From Streptomyces mangrovisoli (GTDB lineage Bacteria; Actinomycetota; Actinomycetes; Streptomycetales; Streptomycetaceae): 64,000 nucleotides of DNA. Location of the stretch: NCBI RefSeq assembly GCF_000974985.2, contig NZ_LAVA02000019.1, forward strand, positions 62,001-126,000. The letters are read 5' to 3'. How positions within the stretch are numbered: position 1 is the stretch's first letter; each line of letters begins with the position of its first letter. Both the position numbers and the translations under genes were made by a program. Below, in pieces: positions 51,238 through 59,761 of this stretch. The notes below the pieces were generated by a model. That model saw nothing but the letters and a program-made list of their open reading frames with translations. It was not told the origin of the DNA and ran no database searches.

Positions 51238-51885
51238 CTACGGCGCCTCGGGGACCAGGATGAACAGGCCGCCGACCTTCTCCTCGGTGTCGAACGTGAC
51301 GCGGGCCTTCATGTCGCCGGCCTCGTAGCGCAGCGGAAGGTCGACGACCGTGTGGTCCCCGATGCGCCGCACGAACGGCTCGCCGTCGCCGAAGCCCTCG
51401 TACGCGCCCACCAGACCCGTGACCGTGGCCAGGCCGTCGCCGCGCACCTCGTCGGTGAACGCCTCCAGGACCTGGGCGTTGAAGGACCTCCGCGCCTGCT
51501 CCATCCGTCCTTCGAGCACGTCGGCGACGATCTCGCGGGCGCGTTCCGCCGCGTCCGTCATGCGCACGGTCTTGTCCATGGGTTCTCCCGTCCGGGGGTC
51601 GATGGGTCTGCCGAACCGCTGGAACGCGGCCTGGCGCGTCACTCCGAGCAGGTCCCCGATCTCCTGCCAGGTGTGACCGGCGTCCCGGCACTGCTGCACG
51701 CAGAGCCTGAGCAGCTGCTGCGCCCCCTCGGCGACGCCCTGGGAGCGCCGTACCAGATCCAGATAGGAGGGCGGGGTGAGCGGGCTGCCCAGGGACTCGG
51801 ACAGCGAGGCGGACTGCTCGGACAGCAGGGCGCTCAGCTCGGCGAGGCTCGTCGGGCGGGGAGGACTCGTGGGCTCGTCGGTCAC
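51238..51885 (-). CDS. HTH regulator with DUF3887 sensor domain
   Basis: 215 aa. The N-terminal part contains a sigma-4-like helix-turn-helix (RDAGHTWQEIGDLLGVTRQA, then AFQRFG). The C-terminal part (about 120-215) is a DUF3887-like alpha+beta domain (REIVADVLEGRMEQARRSFN, FVRRIGDHTVVDLPLRYEAG). It probably autoregulates through CTTTAC repeats overlapping its start. The ligand is unknown. It lies 63 bp after a DHA2 exporter, which it may control. Confidence 0.75.
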   Translation of the reverse strand: MTDEPTSPPRPTSLAELSALLSEQSASLSESLGSPLTPPSYLDLVRRSQGVAEGAQQLLRLCVQQCRDAGHTWQEIGDLLGVTRQAAFQRFGRPIDPRTGEPMDKTVRMTDAAERAREIVADVLEGRMEQARRSFNAQVLEAFTDEVRGDGLATVTGLVGAYEGFGDGEPFVRRIGDHTVVDLPLRYEAGDMKARVTFDTEEKVGGLFILVPEAP

Positions 51886-51887
51886 AT

Positions 51888-51932
51888 GTAAAGAATGCCT
51901 TTACAGCCGGAAGGCGTCAAGACATCCTTTAC
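51888..51932. promoter_or_regulatory. GTAAAG-N5-CTTTAC plus direct CTTTAC
   Basis: A perfect inverted repeat (51888-51904) immediately before the DUF3887 regulator start, with another CTTTAC exactly 28 bp further (51927). A likely operator of the neighbouring regulator. Confidence 0.5.
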
Positions 51933-51948
51933 AACGACGGGCGGCCCC

Positions 51949-53565
51949 TCAGTGGTGCACGGGCGACTCTTGCTCGCTCTTCTCCTCGGCGGGCTCCTCG
52001 GCGCGGCCGCCGGGGTGGCGCAGGGCGCAGAAGTACCCGATGCCGAGGGCGATGGCCATGCCGTAGAACACCCACTTGTTGGCCTCCGCGAAGTCCATGC
52101 GGATCGCGGACATCGCGTCGCGCATGGCGGTGGCGACGGGGCCGTTGCCGGTGGGCGTACGGCCGTCGGCGTTGCCGGTGACCGCCTCGGAGATCTGCCG
52201 GCCCGCCGAGCGCGCCGTGGCGGACGGCACGCCGCGCGACTCCAGGGTGTCCTGGACGCGGTCGGTCATGGTGTGCGTGAGGACCGTGCTGAAGACGGCG
52301 AGGCCCACGCTCGCGGCGTAGTTGCGGACCGTCTGGGTGATGCCGGTGACCTCGCCGTAGGAGGCGTCGATCGAGCGGTTGACGGCGTCGGTCGAGGCGG
52401 GGGCGAGGAGGAAGCCGATGCCCGCGCCGGCGAGGGCGACGTAGGGCCACTGGTCGGACATCGACAGGTCGGTCAGATTGCCCGCCCACAGGGCGAATCC
52501 GACGGCGCCGACGACACAGCCGAGCTTCATGGCCGGCCGGGCCCCCTGCTTGTCGAGGATGCGGCCGCCCCACTGGGAGGCGAGGGCGAACCCCGCGAAG
52601 AAGTAGAGCAGGTACAGCGCCGCCTGGTTGGGCGAGGCGCTGAGCGAGATCTGGGCGTAGACCGAGGCGAAGAAGAAGACCGGGACGAACGCCAGCATCG
52701 CGAAGAACAGCACCAGCGAGTCGGCCGTGAACGCGCGGTCGCGGAAGACCTGGAGCTTGATGAGGGGATGCCGGACCCGCCGCTCGTAGCGGACGAAGAC
52801 GTAGAGCACCGCCAGGCCGCCCACGATGCAGGCCCACGTCGCCGCGCTGTCCCAGCCCCAGGCGGACGCCTGTTGGAACCCGAGCACGCTCAGGCCCATG
52901 CCCACCGCGACCAACGCCGCGCCCACCCCGTCGAGTTTCTCGTCCCTGCGGCGGTCGGAGATGTGCGCGAGGGCGGTCAGGATCAGCGCCACGACCGCCA
53001 CGGGCACGTTGATCCAGAAGATCGCCCGCCACGTCCACGCGGTCAACCAGCCGCCCAGCAGCGGGCCGAGCGCGGTGAGCGCGCCGGTGAGACCGAAGAA
53101 CAGCGCCAGGGCACGCCCGCGGCGCTCGATCGGGAACACCGCCACGACCACGGCGAGCGCGGCCGGGAAGAGCAGCGCGGCGCCGAAGCCCTGGGTCGCC
53201 CGGAAGACGACGAGCCATGTCAACGCGTAGTCCCCCGTGGGCACGGCGCCGCACAGCGCCGAGGAGATCACGAAGACGAGCGTGCCGACGACGACCACAC
53301 GGCGCGGCCCCAGCAGGTCGGCCAGGCGTCCGCCGAGCGCGAAGAACGCGGCGAGGGAGAGCAGATAGGCGTTGACGACCCACTGCATACCCGACGACGT
53401 CAGGTCGAGCTCGGAGACGATGTCGGGCGCCGCGATCGACACGATCGTCTGATCGATGAAGGTCATCGCCACCGCGAACATCATGGCCGCGAGTGCCAGC
53501 GACTGGGAGGGCGCGTGTCCGGCGCCACGTGCGGGTTCGCTCGGCTTGCTGCGCGAATTGCTCAC
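51949..53565 (-). CDS. DHA2-family (14-TM) drug exporter
   Basis: 538 aa from GTG 53565. Fourteen hydrophobic segments, opening AMTFIDQTIVSIAAPDIVSE, with loop 2-3 GRLADLLGPRRVVVVG and motif C GLTGALTALGPLLGGWLTAW. Typical of EmrB/QacA multidrug exporters, which pump drugs with proton exchange. No adaptor gene is adjacent. The 63-bp gap after it contains the operator of a regulator gene on the same strand. Confidence 0.88.
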   Translation of the reverse strand: MSNSRSKPSEPARGAGHAPSQSLALAAMMFAVAMTFIDQTIVSIAAPDIVSELDLTSSGMQWVVNAYLLSLAAFFALGGRLADLLGPRRVVVVGTLVFVISSALCGAVPTGDYALTWLVVFRATQGFGAALLFPAALAVVVAVFPIERRGRALALFFGLTGALTALGPLLGGWLTAWTWRAIFWINVPVAVVALILTALAHISDRRRDEKLDGVGAALVAVGMGLSVLGFQQASAWGWDSAATWACIVGGLAVLYVFVRYERRVRHPLIKLQVFRDRAFTADSLVLFFAMLAFVPVFFFASVYAQISLSASPNQAALYLLYFFAGFALASQWGGRILDKQGARPAMKLGCVVGAVGFALWAGNLTDLSMSDQWPYVALAGAGIGFLLAPASTDAVNRSIDASYGEVTGITQTVRNYAASVGLAVFSTVLTHTMTDRVQDTLESRGVPSATARSAGRQISEAVTGNADGRTPTGNGPVATAMRDAMSAIRMDFAEANKWVFYGMAIALGIGYFCALRHPGGRAEEPAEEKSEQESPVHH

Positions 53566-53650
53566 GCAACCAGTCTGCGACGACCGGCAGGACCACGCAT
53601 CCGAAGAACGCACCCACCGGATCGCGCCGGACATGGAGGTCACCCGCCTC

Positions 53651-53753
53651 CGTGCCCGTCACCACCAGTCCGCCCCGTGCCCGTCACCGCCAGTCCGCCC
53701 CCGTGCCCTTCACCCCCGGTCCACCCGCCCCGCCCGTCACCCCCAGTCCGCCC
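53651..53753. repeat. ~25-bp imperfect tandem repeat, four copies
   Basis: CGTGCCCGTCACCACCAGTC-type units at about 53651, 53676, 53703 and 53729, ending inside the 3' end of the yihY-like gene. They probably arose by slippage. Confidence 0.6.
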
Positions 53754-54642
53754 GCCTGCGCAGCTCGGCCGTGAACTGGGCGCCGGCCAGCAGCGCGAGG
53801 TTGGACAGCCACAGCCAGATGAGGAACACCACCACGCCCGCGAGGGAGCCGTAGAGCCTGCTGTAGGTGCTCAGCGCCGACGCGTACAGGGCGAAGCAGC
53901 CGGAGGCGCCCAGCCACAGCGCCGCCGCGAGGGCGCCGCCGGGCAGGCTGTAGCGCAGTCGGCGGGCGGGCACCGGACCGGTGTGGAAGACGATGGTGAC
54001 CAGCAGCGCCACCAGGCCCAGGAGGAGCGGCCAGCGCAGCACGTTCCACGCGCGGGCGACCACGAGCCCCACTCCGAGCAGCCGCCCGAGGCCCTCGGCG
54101 ACGGGGCCGGACAGCAGCAGCACCAGCGAGCAGGTCAGCAGCAGCCCGAGCAGGGCGAGGGCGGTGAGCACGATGCGGTGGGCCCTGCGCCACGGGGAGC
54201 GCCGGTCGGGCTCGTGGTGCATCCGGTGCAGGGCACGCCGGAACACGGCGAGGTAGCTGGAGGCGGACCACAGGGCGCTCACCGCCCCGGCGCACAGCAG
54301 CGTCCAGGCCGCCGAGCCGTCCTTGAGGGTCCGGGACAGCAGCTCGTGCAGCTGACCGCCCGACTGGCCCGGCGCGTAGGCGGTGACATGGGCGATGAAG
54401 TCCTCGGCCGTGTCACGGCTGATCAGGCTGAACGCGATGACCGTGACGAGCAGCGCGGGCAGCACGGCGAGGATGGAGTAGTAGGTGAGGGCGGCGGCGT
54501 AGTCGGAGATGTCGTCGCGCCACATCGACACCGGGGTGCGGCGCAGGGCCGCCGACCAGCCCCGGGACGCGCGGACGACGCGGGCCGGCCGCGCGACGGT
54601 GACCGGCGCAGCCCGGTCGGGAGAGGCGGGCTCAACGGTCAT
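53737..54642 (-). CDS. YihY/BrkB-family membrane protein
   Basis: 301 aa. About six membrane helices; conserved SDYAAALTYYSILAVLPALL and the loop HTGPVPARRLRYSLPGGALA, typical of YihY/virulence factor BrkB. Function not firmly known (proposed membrane or ion role). No good ribosome site is visible before ATG 54642. It is the only gene between the exporter and a divergent STAS gene. Confidence 0.86.
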   Translation of the reverse strand: MTVEPASPDRAAPVTVARPARVVRASRGWSAALRRTPVSMWRDDISDYAAALTYYSILAVLPALLVTVIAFSLISRDTAEDFIAHVTAYAPGQSGGQLHELLSRTLKDGSAAWTLLCAGAVSALWSASSYLAVFRRALHRMHHEPDRRSPWRRAHRIVLTALALLGLLLTCSLVLLLSGPVAEGLGRLLGVGLVVARAWNVLRWPLLLGLVALLVTIVFHTGPVPARRLRYSLPGGALAAALWLGASGCFALYASALSTYSRLYGSLAGVVVFLIWLWLSNLALLAGAQFTAELRRRADWG

Positions 54643-54922
54643 ACGCCGGCCCGCCCGGACGCGGCCCGGACGGGCCGGTCCTCGTGTGTTGCGTCACCTG
54701 TGCTCCTTAGCGGGCCGCGCCCCGGCCGTGGTCCTGATCGGCGGTTCTCTCCATCGTCGCCTTCCCCGGTCCCGGCGTACCAGACAGGCATGTCACCGAT
54801 CGTGACCCGCGGGCGCGGCCCCCGGCGCGAGGCGCGCCCTGTCCGTGGCCGTCGAGCCCATGACGGACACTCACTCCCGGGCGGGCTGGCCTCTCTTCGC
54901 GCGGTGATGTGAAGATGGCGCC

Positions 54923-55300
54923 ATGCACGCGGCTCCGGAATTGAAAGTGCACGTCACACGCCACCAGGACATCTTCGTGATCACGGTGCGGGGCGAGCTG
55001 GACTTCGACGACGCCGAGGACATCGACGCGGCGTGGGAGCAGGCGGAGCGGGCGGCGCTGCCCACCACGGCCGTGGATCTGTCCCAGGTGACCTTCGCCG
55101 ACAGCATGCTCCTCAACGGGCTGCTGGAGGCCCGGCGTCGTCATGCGGCCGACGGCCGCGAGCTGGTCCTGCTCGGTCCGCTGCGGCCCGCGGTGAGCCG
55201 GCTGCTGGAGGTCAGCGGCACCCTGGCCTACTTCACGGTCGCGGTCGCGGGCACGGGCACGGGCGCCGTCTCTCCCGGCGGCGACCAGGGGGCTTCCTGA
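54923..55300 (+). CDS. STAS-domain anti-sigma factor antagonist
   Basis: 125 aa. STAS fold with VHVTRHQDIFVITVRGELDF and the putative phospho-Ser S61 (QVTFADSMLLNGLLEARRRH), then LLGPLRPAVSRLLEVSG. The Ser is followed by Met rather than the usual Ala/Thr-Gly-Leu, so it is a diverged member. Its partner kinase is unknown; the B12/PP2C/STAS operon is convergent with it. Confidence 0.85.
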   Translation: MHAAPELKVHVTRHQDIFVITVRGELDFDDAEDIDAAWEQAERAALPTTAVDLSQVTFADSMLLNGLLEARRRHAADGRELVLLGPLRPAVSRLLEVSGTLAYFTVAVAGTGTGAVSPGGDQGAS

Positions 55301-55402
55301 CCCGACGGAGCGCGGTGGCGCCGGGGTCGGGGGTCAGGTCTCTCCCGGGTCGCGTGTCGGGTCGCGCCGGGGTCGCGTGTCCGGTCTCTCCGGGGGCGCG
55401 TG

Positions 55403-55825
55403 TCAGGTCGCTCCCGCGCCGGTGGCGCCGTCGACCTCGGCCTCGCTCCCGTCCCCGTCGTCGCTCTCGAAGGCCGGAGCCGCGCAGCAGGCGACCGGTG
55501 CGGTGAGGTGGTCGAGCACGTTCGTGATCCGGAGCATCCGCTCCAGGACGTCCGGCCGGTGGTCCAGGTGCAGCCGTACACCCGCGGCGCTCGTGCGCCG
55601 GTGGATCATCAGCAGCACGGACAGGCCCGTGGAGTCGATCCACGTCAGGTCGGTGAAGTCCAGGCGCACGTCGAGCAGTTCGGAGTGCGCGGCGAGCTGC
55701 TCCAGCACGGTCTCGATCAGGTCGTCGCTCGTGTCGTAGTCGAGTTCCCCGGCCAGCCGCACGGTCAGCTCGGTGGGTCCGGCCAGGACGCGGAGGGTGA
55801 ACTCGGAGGGTGGCAGCTTGGTCAT
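55403..55825 (-). CDS. STAS anti-sigma antagonist of the B12 operon
   Basis: 140 aa. STAS opens FTLRVLAGPTELTVRLAGEL and has S65 (DLTWIDSTGLSVLLMIHRRT), the canonical D-S-T-G-L phosphoacceptor motif. A C-terminal acidic tail (ESDDGDGSEAEVDG) follows. The start codon overlaps the stop of the B12-binding gene (ATGA). It is the likely final output of the PP2C-B12 module, releasing a sigma factor encoded elsewhere. Confidence 0.88.
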   Translation of the reverse strand: MTKLPPSEFTLRVLAGPTELTVRLAGELDYDTSDDLIETVLEQLAAHSELLDVRLDFTDLTWIDSTGLSVLLMIHRRTSAAGVRLHLDHRPDVLERMLRITNVLDHLTAPVACCAAPAFESDDGDGSEAEVDGATGAGAT

Positions 55826-56910
55826 GCGCGGGTCTCGGGGCCGGGGACGGGACGGTTCGGCTGGGCGCGGAGGGCGTCGACGCCCGCGTGCAGCAGGCCC
55901 ACGGTCCGCGGGAAGTCGCGGAGTTGGCCGGCCAGGATGTCGAGGCCGGTCACCATCGAGTGGGCCGGTACGTTGCGCGCCTGGAGGATGTCGGCCGTCC
56001 AGGTGAGGAACGTGGTGAACAGCTCGGCGTCGTCGAGGTAGAGCGCGGTGGCCAGGAAGTCGACGATGTGGGCGAGGTCCTCCGCGGTGCGCTCGCGCTG
56101 GCTGTCGTCGTAACCCCGCATGGCCGGATAGCGGTTCTCGAGGTCGACGAGGGTCTGCTTGACCAGCTGCCCGCGGCTGCGGACGACCATCGTGTACTCC
56201 TGGTCGGCCAGGTGCGGCAGATCCTCCGCCGCCTGCCGGATGCCCGCGAGGCGGGGCCGCGGGATGCCCGCTTCGAGTACGGCGGCGGCGCCCCGGGCGT
56301 CGGCCGCCCAGCGGTCGGCGCCCAGCGCCCGCGCGTGACGGCCGTCGGGGCCGAAAGCGCGGCCACCGGTCAGCACGGGCACGCCTATGGCCTGGCAGGC
56401 GGTGATCGCGCCGTGCGCGGTCGGCAGATGCGTGGGCAGGGAGCCCGACAGCAGCACGGCGTCGGTGCTGGTGTGGTGGAGATGGGCGACCAGGTGCGGT
56501 GTGGGGGTCTGCGCACCGAGGTAGTCGACCCGCCAGCCCCGCAGGGACAGCACCTCGGCCACCAGCCGGGCGGGGAAGGCGTGCCACTCGCCGTCGATGC
56601 AGCCGACCGTGACCCGGCCCTTGTCGGGGGTACGGCGGCCCGGGGCCGGGCGCCGGTGCGCGAGGGAGGCGACGACCCGCTCGTTGATGGCGGTGGCGGC
56701 GTGCTCCTGGGCGACGGTGATGCGGTTGGCGGCCCATTCGGTGCCGACGCGCTCCTGCACGGGCGCGATCACGTCGAGGAGCAGCGCCTCGTCGTCCACA
56801 CCGGCGTCCAGCGCCTGCTGTACGACCCCCACGGCGGCGTACTCGTCGCCTTCGGCCACGGCTTCCCACAGCCGGCCCTGCAGACCGGCTGTCGTGGTGG
56901 GGTGGTTCAC
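55822..56910 (-). CDS. B12-binding protein with CarH-type photoreceptor motifs
   Basis: 362 aa from GTG 56910, which follows GGAGGG. Residues 5-85 form a four-helix cap with the Wx9EH motif (W59, E69, H70 in GTEWAANRITVAQEHAATAI). The Rossmann B12 domain (98-215) has the ExH lower-ligand motif E108-W-H110 (VGCIDGEWHAFPARLVAEVL), then LLSGSLPTHL and VPVLTGGRAFG. This is the set that defines AdoB12 light sensors of the CarH type. Residues about 230-362 form a helical domain resembling RsbR/RsbRD N-termini rather than DNA-binding MerR. There is no HTH, so output is probably protein-protein. It overlaps both neighbours. Confidence 0.88.
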   Translation of the reverse strand: MNHPTTTAGLQGRLWEAVAEGDEYAAVGVVQQALDAGVDDEALLLDVIAPVQERVGTEWAANRITVAQEHAATAINERVVASLAHRRPAPGRRTPDKGRVTVGCIDGEWHAFPARLVAEVLSLRGWRVDYLGAQTPTPHLVAHLHHTSTDAVLLSGSLPTHLPTAHGAITACQAIGVPVLTGGRAFGPDGRHARALGADRWAADARGAAAVLEAGIPRPRLAGIRQAAEDLPHLADQEYTMVVRSRGQLVKQTLVDLENRYPAMRGYDDSQRERTAEDLAHIVDFLATALYLDDAELFTTFLTWTADILQARNVPAHSMVTGLDILAGQLRDFPRTVGLLHAGVDALRAQPNRPVPGPETRA

Positions 56911-58607
56911 GTGTCCCTCCTGCTGTTCCGGCCGCCCGCGTGCCCGTTGACGAGCGCGAGCGGGCCGGCCTTCGGCGCCCGGATGGCGAGCGCGGCGGCG
57001 TCGTCCTGACGTCCCGCGCCTACCCACTGGGCGGCGAGCATCTGCACCCGTTCGACGATCGCTTCGGCCGGCATCCCGACGCACTCGGACAGGGCGCGGC
57101 GCAGCCGCCGTTCGCCGAAGAACTCGTCGCCGAGCGGTCCGCCGCGGGCCTCGGTGATGCCGTCGGTGTACAGCAGGCAGGTCTCACCGGGCTCCAGCAC
57201 GGCGTCGACGGTGCGCGCCGTCACCGTCGGCACGGCGCCGACCAGGGTGCCGTGGGTGGGGACCTCCTCCACCGTGCCGTCGTTGCGGACGATCAGGGGT
57301 GGCAGATGCCCCGCGCTGGTCAGCCGGACGTGCGCGCGGCCGCCGCGGCGCCGCACGGAGGCGAGCACCAGGGTCGCGAAGCGGGTGTGGTGGGAGGTGA
57401 ACAGAGCCGCGTTGAGCAGGTTCAGGACCTGCTGGTGGTCCTCGGCCAGCGGCAGCAGCGCGTGCAGGGTGTTGCGGATCTTCCCGGTCAGTACGGCCGC
57501 GTCGAGTCCCTTGCCCGCGACGTCGCCGAGCGCCACGAACGTCTCCTGGGACGGGTCGGCGCCGGGGTGCACGTCGTAGAAGTCGCCGCCGACGCGCACC
57601 TGCTCGCGCGCCGCGCGGTAGCCGCCCGCGTACTCCACGCCGTGCACGCTGCGCAGCGTGGGCGGCAGCAGCTCGCGCATCAACGTGGCGGTGATGGCGG
57701 CCTGTTCGCTGTAGAGGCGGGCCGCGGAGAGGGCGGCGCCGGCCCGGGAGGCGAGCAGCCTTGCGAAGATCTCCTCGTTCTCGGTGAACGCCTGCTCGGT
57801 GCTGGAGCGCAGCAGGATCAGCGCGCCGGCCGGCACACCGTGGCCGGGCAGCGGGGTGACGATGACCGAGCCGACCGGGCCGGCGAAGCCGTCGGGGACG
57901 ATCCAGTCGGGGATGTCGTCGGGGTTGATCCAGCGGGCGGGCACGGGCGGGAAGCCCTGGAGGGCCTCGGCGAGTCCCGGCACGCTCGAGACGTCGATCT
58001 GGCGGGCGACCTGGGTGACGGGCCCGCCGGGGAGCGCGAAGGTCAGCGGGTGGCGCCTGCCCTGCGGCGGGGCCACGAGTACGGCCGCTTCGGCGAGATG
58101 CTCGGCGGCCATCGAGGCTGCCACCTCCATGCAGCGCGGCACGTTCAGGGTGGACAGCAGCGCGTTGGAGACCTCCGCGAGGACCTCGCTGCGCGACTGC
58201 GCGTCGGCCAGCGCGGCCTCGGCCCGGCGCCGTCCGCTGTCGTCGACCAGCCACCACACGACGTCGCCGTCGTCGCCCGCGGTCGGGTATGCCTCGAAGA
58301 GACGGTTGTCGATGGTGCCCACGAGTGGTCCTGAGGCGGTGCTCCTCAGTCCGTCGCTGATGCGCTGGTGAGCGCCGGCGAGCCAGGTGGGTACCCGCTC
58401 GTGCAGCCAGTCACCGCTGGCGGCGCCGGGGAGCAGCCCGCGGGCGGCCTCGTTGATCCGGACAAGACCGCCGTGCCGGTCGACGACCAGCACGGGACAG
58501 GGGGCGTCGGCCCAGGTCGCTCCGACCCTGAGGTCGGCGTAGGACGGACGGGCGGAGGAACCGCGTGAGGCAGACACAAATGGAGGCACGCGCCGTGCGC
58601 ACCTCAC
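56907..58607 (-). CDS. PAS-GAF-PP2C (SpoIIE-type) phosphatase
   Basis: 566 aa from GTG 58607 (58610 and 58577 are alternatives; AGGAAG lies upstream). PAS at about 30-150 (PCPVLVVDRHGGLVRINEAA), GAF about 165-330, PP2C 345-540 with metal motifs RVGGDFYDVHPGADPSQE, FVALGDVAGKGLDAAVLTGK and GRQDDAAALAIRAP. Such phosphatases dephosphorylate STAS proteins to start the partner switch. The stop overlaps the B12 gene start (GTGA), so the two are coupled. It is likely the enzyme tuned by the B12 protein. Confidence 0.9.
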   Translation of the reverse strand: MRCARRVPPFVSASRGSSARPSYADLRVGATWADAPCPVLVVDRHGGLVRINEAARGLLPGAASGDWLHERVPTWLAGAHQRISDGLRSTASGPLVGTIDNRLFEAYPTAGDDGDVVWWLVDDSGRRRAEAALADAQSRSEVLAEVSNALLSTLNVPRCMEVAASMAAEHLAEAAVLVAPPQGRRHPLTFALPGGPVTQVARQIDVSSVPGLAEALQGFPPVPARWINPDDIPDWIVPDGFAGPVGSVIVTPLPGHGVPAGALILLRSSTEQAFTENEEIFARLLASRAGAALSAARLYSEQAAITATLMRELLPPTLRSVHGVEYAGGYRAAREQVRVGGDFYDVHPGADPSQETFVALGDVAGKGLDAAVLTGKIRNTLHALLPLAEDHQQVLNLLNAALFTSHHTRFATLVLASVRRRGGRAHVRLTSAGHLPPLIVRNDGTVEEVPTHGTLVGAVPTVTARTVDAVLEPGETCLLYTDGITEARGGPLGDEFFGERRLRRALSECVGMPAEAIVERVQMLAAQWVGAGRQDDAAALAIRAPKAGPLALVNGHAGGRNSRRDT

Positions 58608-58793
58608 CACCTTCCTGCTGCGAGTGAACCGGTGTTCTGCGGCCACCGTCGCGCACTCACCCCCGCGGTTGCAAGCAGCCCCCCGGCGGCCCGCCGCTCC
58701 GCACGGTCCGCACACCCGGTTCCCAGCGCCCCTGACCAGCGGCTTTCACTCATTCGTGGAGATTCTGGAACGGACGTACGGCACCGGTCGGCG

Positions 58794-59612
58794 TCAGAGG
58801 CGGAAGATCCGGCGGGCGTTGCCGGACAGGAACAGCTCGGTGGTCTCGTCGTCGAGGCCGAGGTCGGCGAGGTGCTCCAGCGCCCGGGCCGGGGTGATCA
58901 TGGGGTAGTTGCTGCCGAACAGCACCTTGCGGCGGCCCCGGCCGCGCAGGTACTCCACGAGTTCGGCGGGGTAGCGGCGCGTGGTGTAGGCGCTGGTGTC
59001 GATGTACACGTTGGGGTGCTTGTCCGCCACGGCGATCATCTCCGTGGTCCACGGGTAGCCGATGTGCCCGCAGACGACGGTCAGTTCCGGGAAGTCCAGC
59101 GCGATCTGGTCGATGTACGGGATCGGGCGGCCGGTCTCGGACGGGCGCAGCGGGCCCGTGTGGCCGACCTGGGTGCAGAACGGCACGCCGAGATCGACGC
59201 AGGCGGCGTACAGCGGGTAGTACAGCCGGTCGGTGGGCGGAAGTTGCCACAGCCACGGCACGATCCGCAGGGCGACGAAGCCGAGTTCTCCCACGGCTCG
59301 GCGCAGTTCCCGCACGGCCTCCATCGGGCGGGCCAGGTCGGCCCCGGCGACGCCGCGCAGCCGCCCGCCGGACCGGGCCACGAACGCGGCCACCTCGTCG
59401 TTGCTGATCAGCGGCCCCTGCGGGCCGTACCAGGCGGCCGACAGGCCGGTCTCGACATCCGCCTCGGCCAGTGCTTCGAGCGTGACCTCGACCGGCAGCG
59501 GCGCGTCGAGCGTGGTGAGCCCGGTCCAGCGGCGCAGGGAGGCGAACATCTCGTGGTTCAGATGGCGCGGGGTGGGGTGCTGCATCCAGGCGTCGACGAC
59601 CGGCACGGGCAC
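58794..59612 (-). CDS. amidohydrolase-2 family TIM-barrel hydrolase
   Basis: 272 aa from GTG 59612 (GGAGGAGAG upstream). It opens VVDAWMQHPTPRHLNHEMFA, with QVGHTGPLRP, VVCGHIGYPWTTEM and VLFGSNYPMI. The family normally binds metal via an N-terminal HxH and a C-terminal SDYP; here the first is AWMQH and the last SNYP, so metal binding may be altered. It may be a decarboxylase or hydrolase of the ACMSD kind. A TGAGCGATCGCTCA palindrome lies 68 bp upstream. Confidence 0.85.
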   Translation of the reverse strand: MPVPVVDAWMQHPTPRHLNHEMFASLRRWTGLTTLDAPLPVEVTLEALAEADVETGLSAAWYGPQGPLISNDEVAAFVARSGGRLRGVAGADLARPMEAVRELRRAVGELGFVALRIVPWLWQLPPTDRLYYPLYAACVDLGVPFCTQVGHTGPLRPSETGRPIPYIDQIALDFPELTVVCGHIGYPWTTEMIAVADKHPNVYIDTSAYTTRRYPAELVEYLRGRGRRKVLFGSNYPMITPARALEHLADLGLDDETTELFLSGNARRIFRL

Positions 59613-59680
59613 CGCCTCTCCTCCGTGCCGCCGTCCGCTGCTGCGCGCGCCGGGAAGCCGCGCACCCGGCGAAGGGCGGC

Positions 59681-59694
59681 TGAGCGATCGCTCA
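59681..59694. promoter_or_regulatory. palindrome TGAGCGATCGCTCA
   Basis: Perfect 14-bp palindrome about 68 bp upstream of the amidohydrolase start; typical TetR-type site. No regulator is adjacent. Confidence 0.6.
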
Positions 59695-59705
59695 TCGCCA
59701 GCATA

Positions 59706-59748
59706 GGGCCTGTCGTCGCGTGGCAGACGGGAGTGTGACGACAGGCCC
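59706..59748 (-). terminator. nitrate reductase terminator
   Basis: GGGCCTGTCGTC and complement with a 19-nt loop, 14 bp after the stop codon. Confidence 0.7.
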
Positions 59749-59761
59749 TGGCGGCTTGTGG

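Noticed and set aside
51895..54912. 1005-aa rightward ORF
   Set aside because: Opposite strand of the DHA2 exporter and YihY genes; Arg/Gly/Glu/His-rich, no domain.
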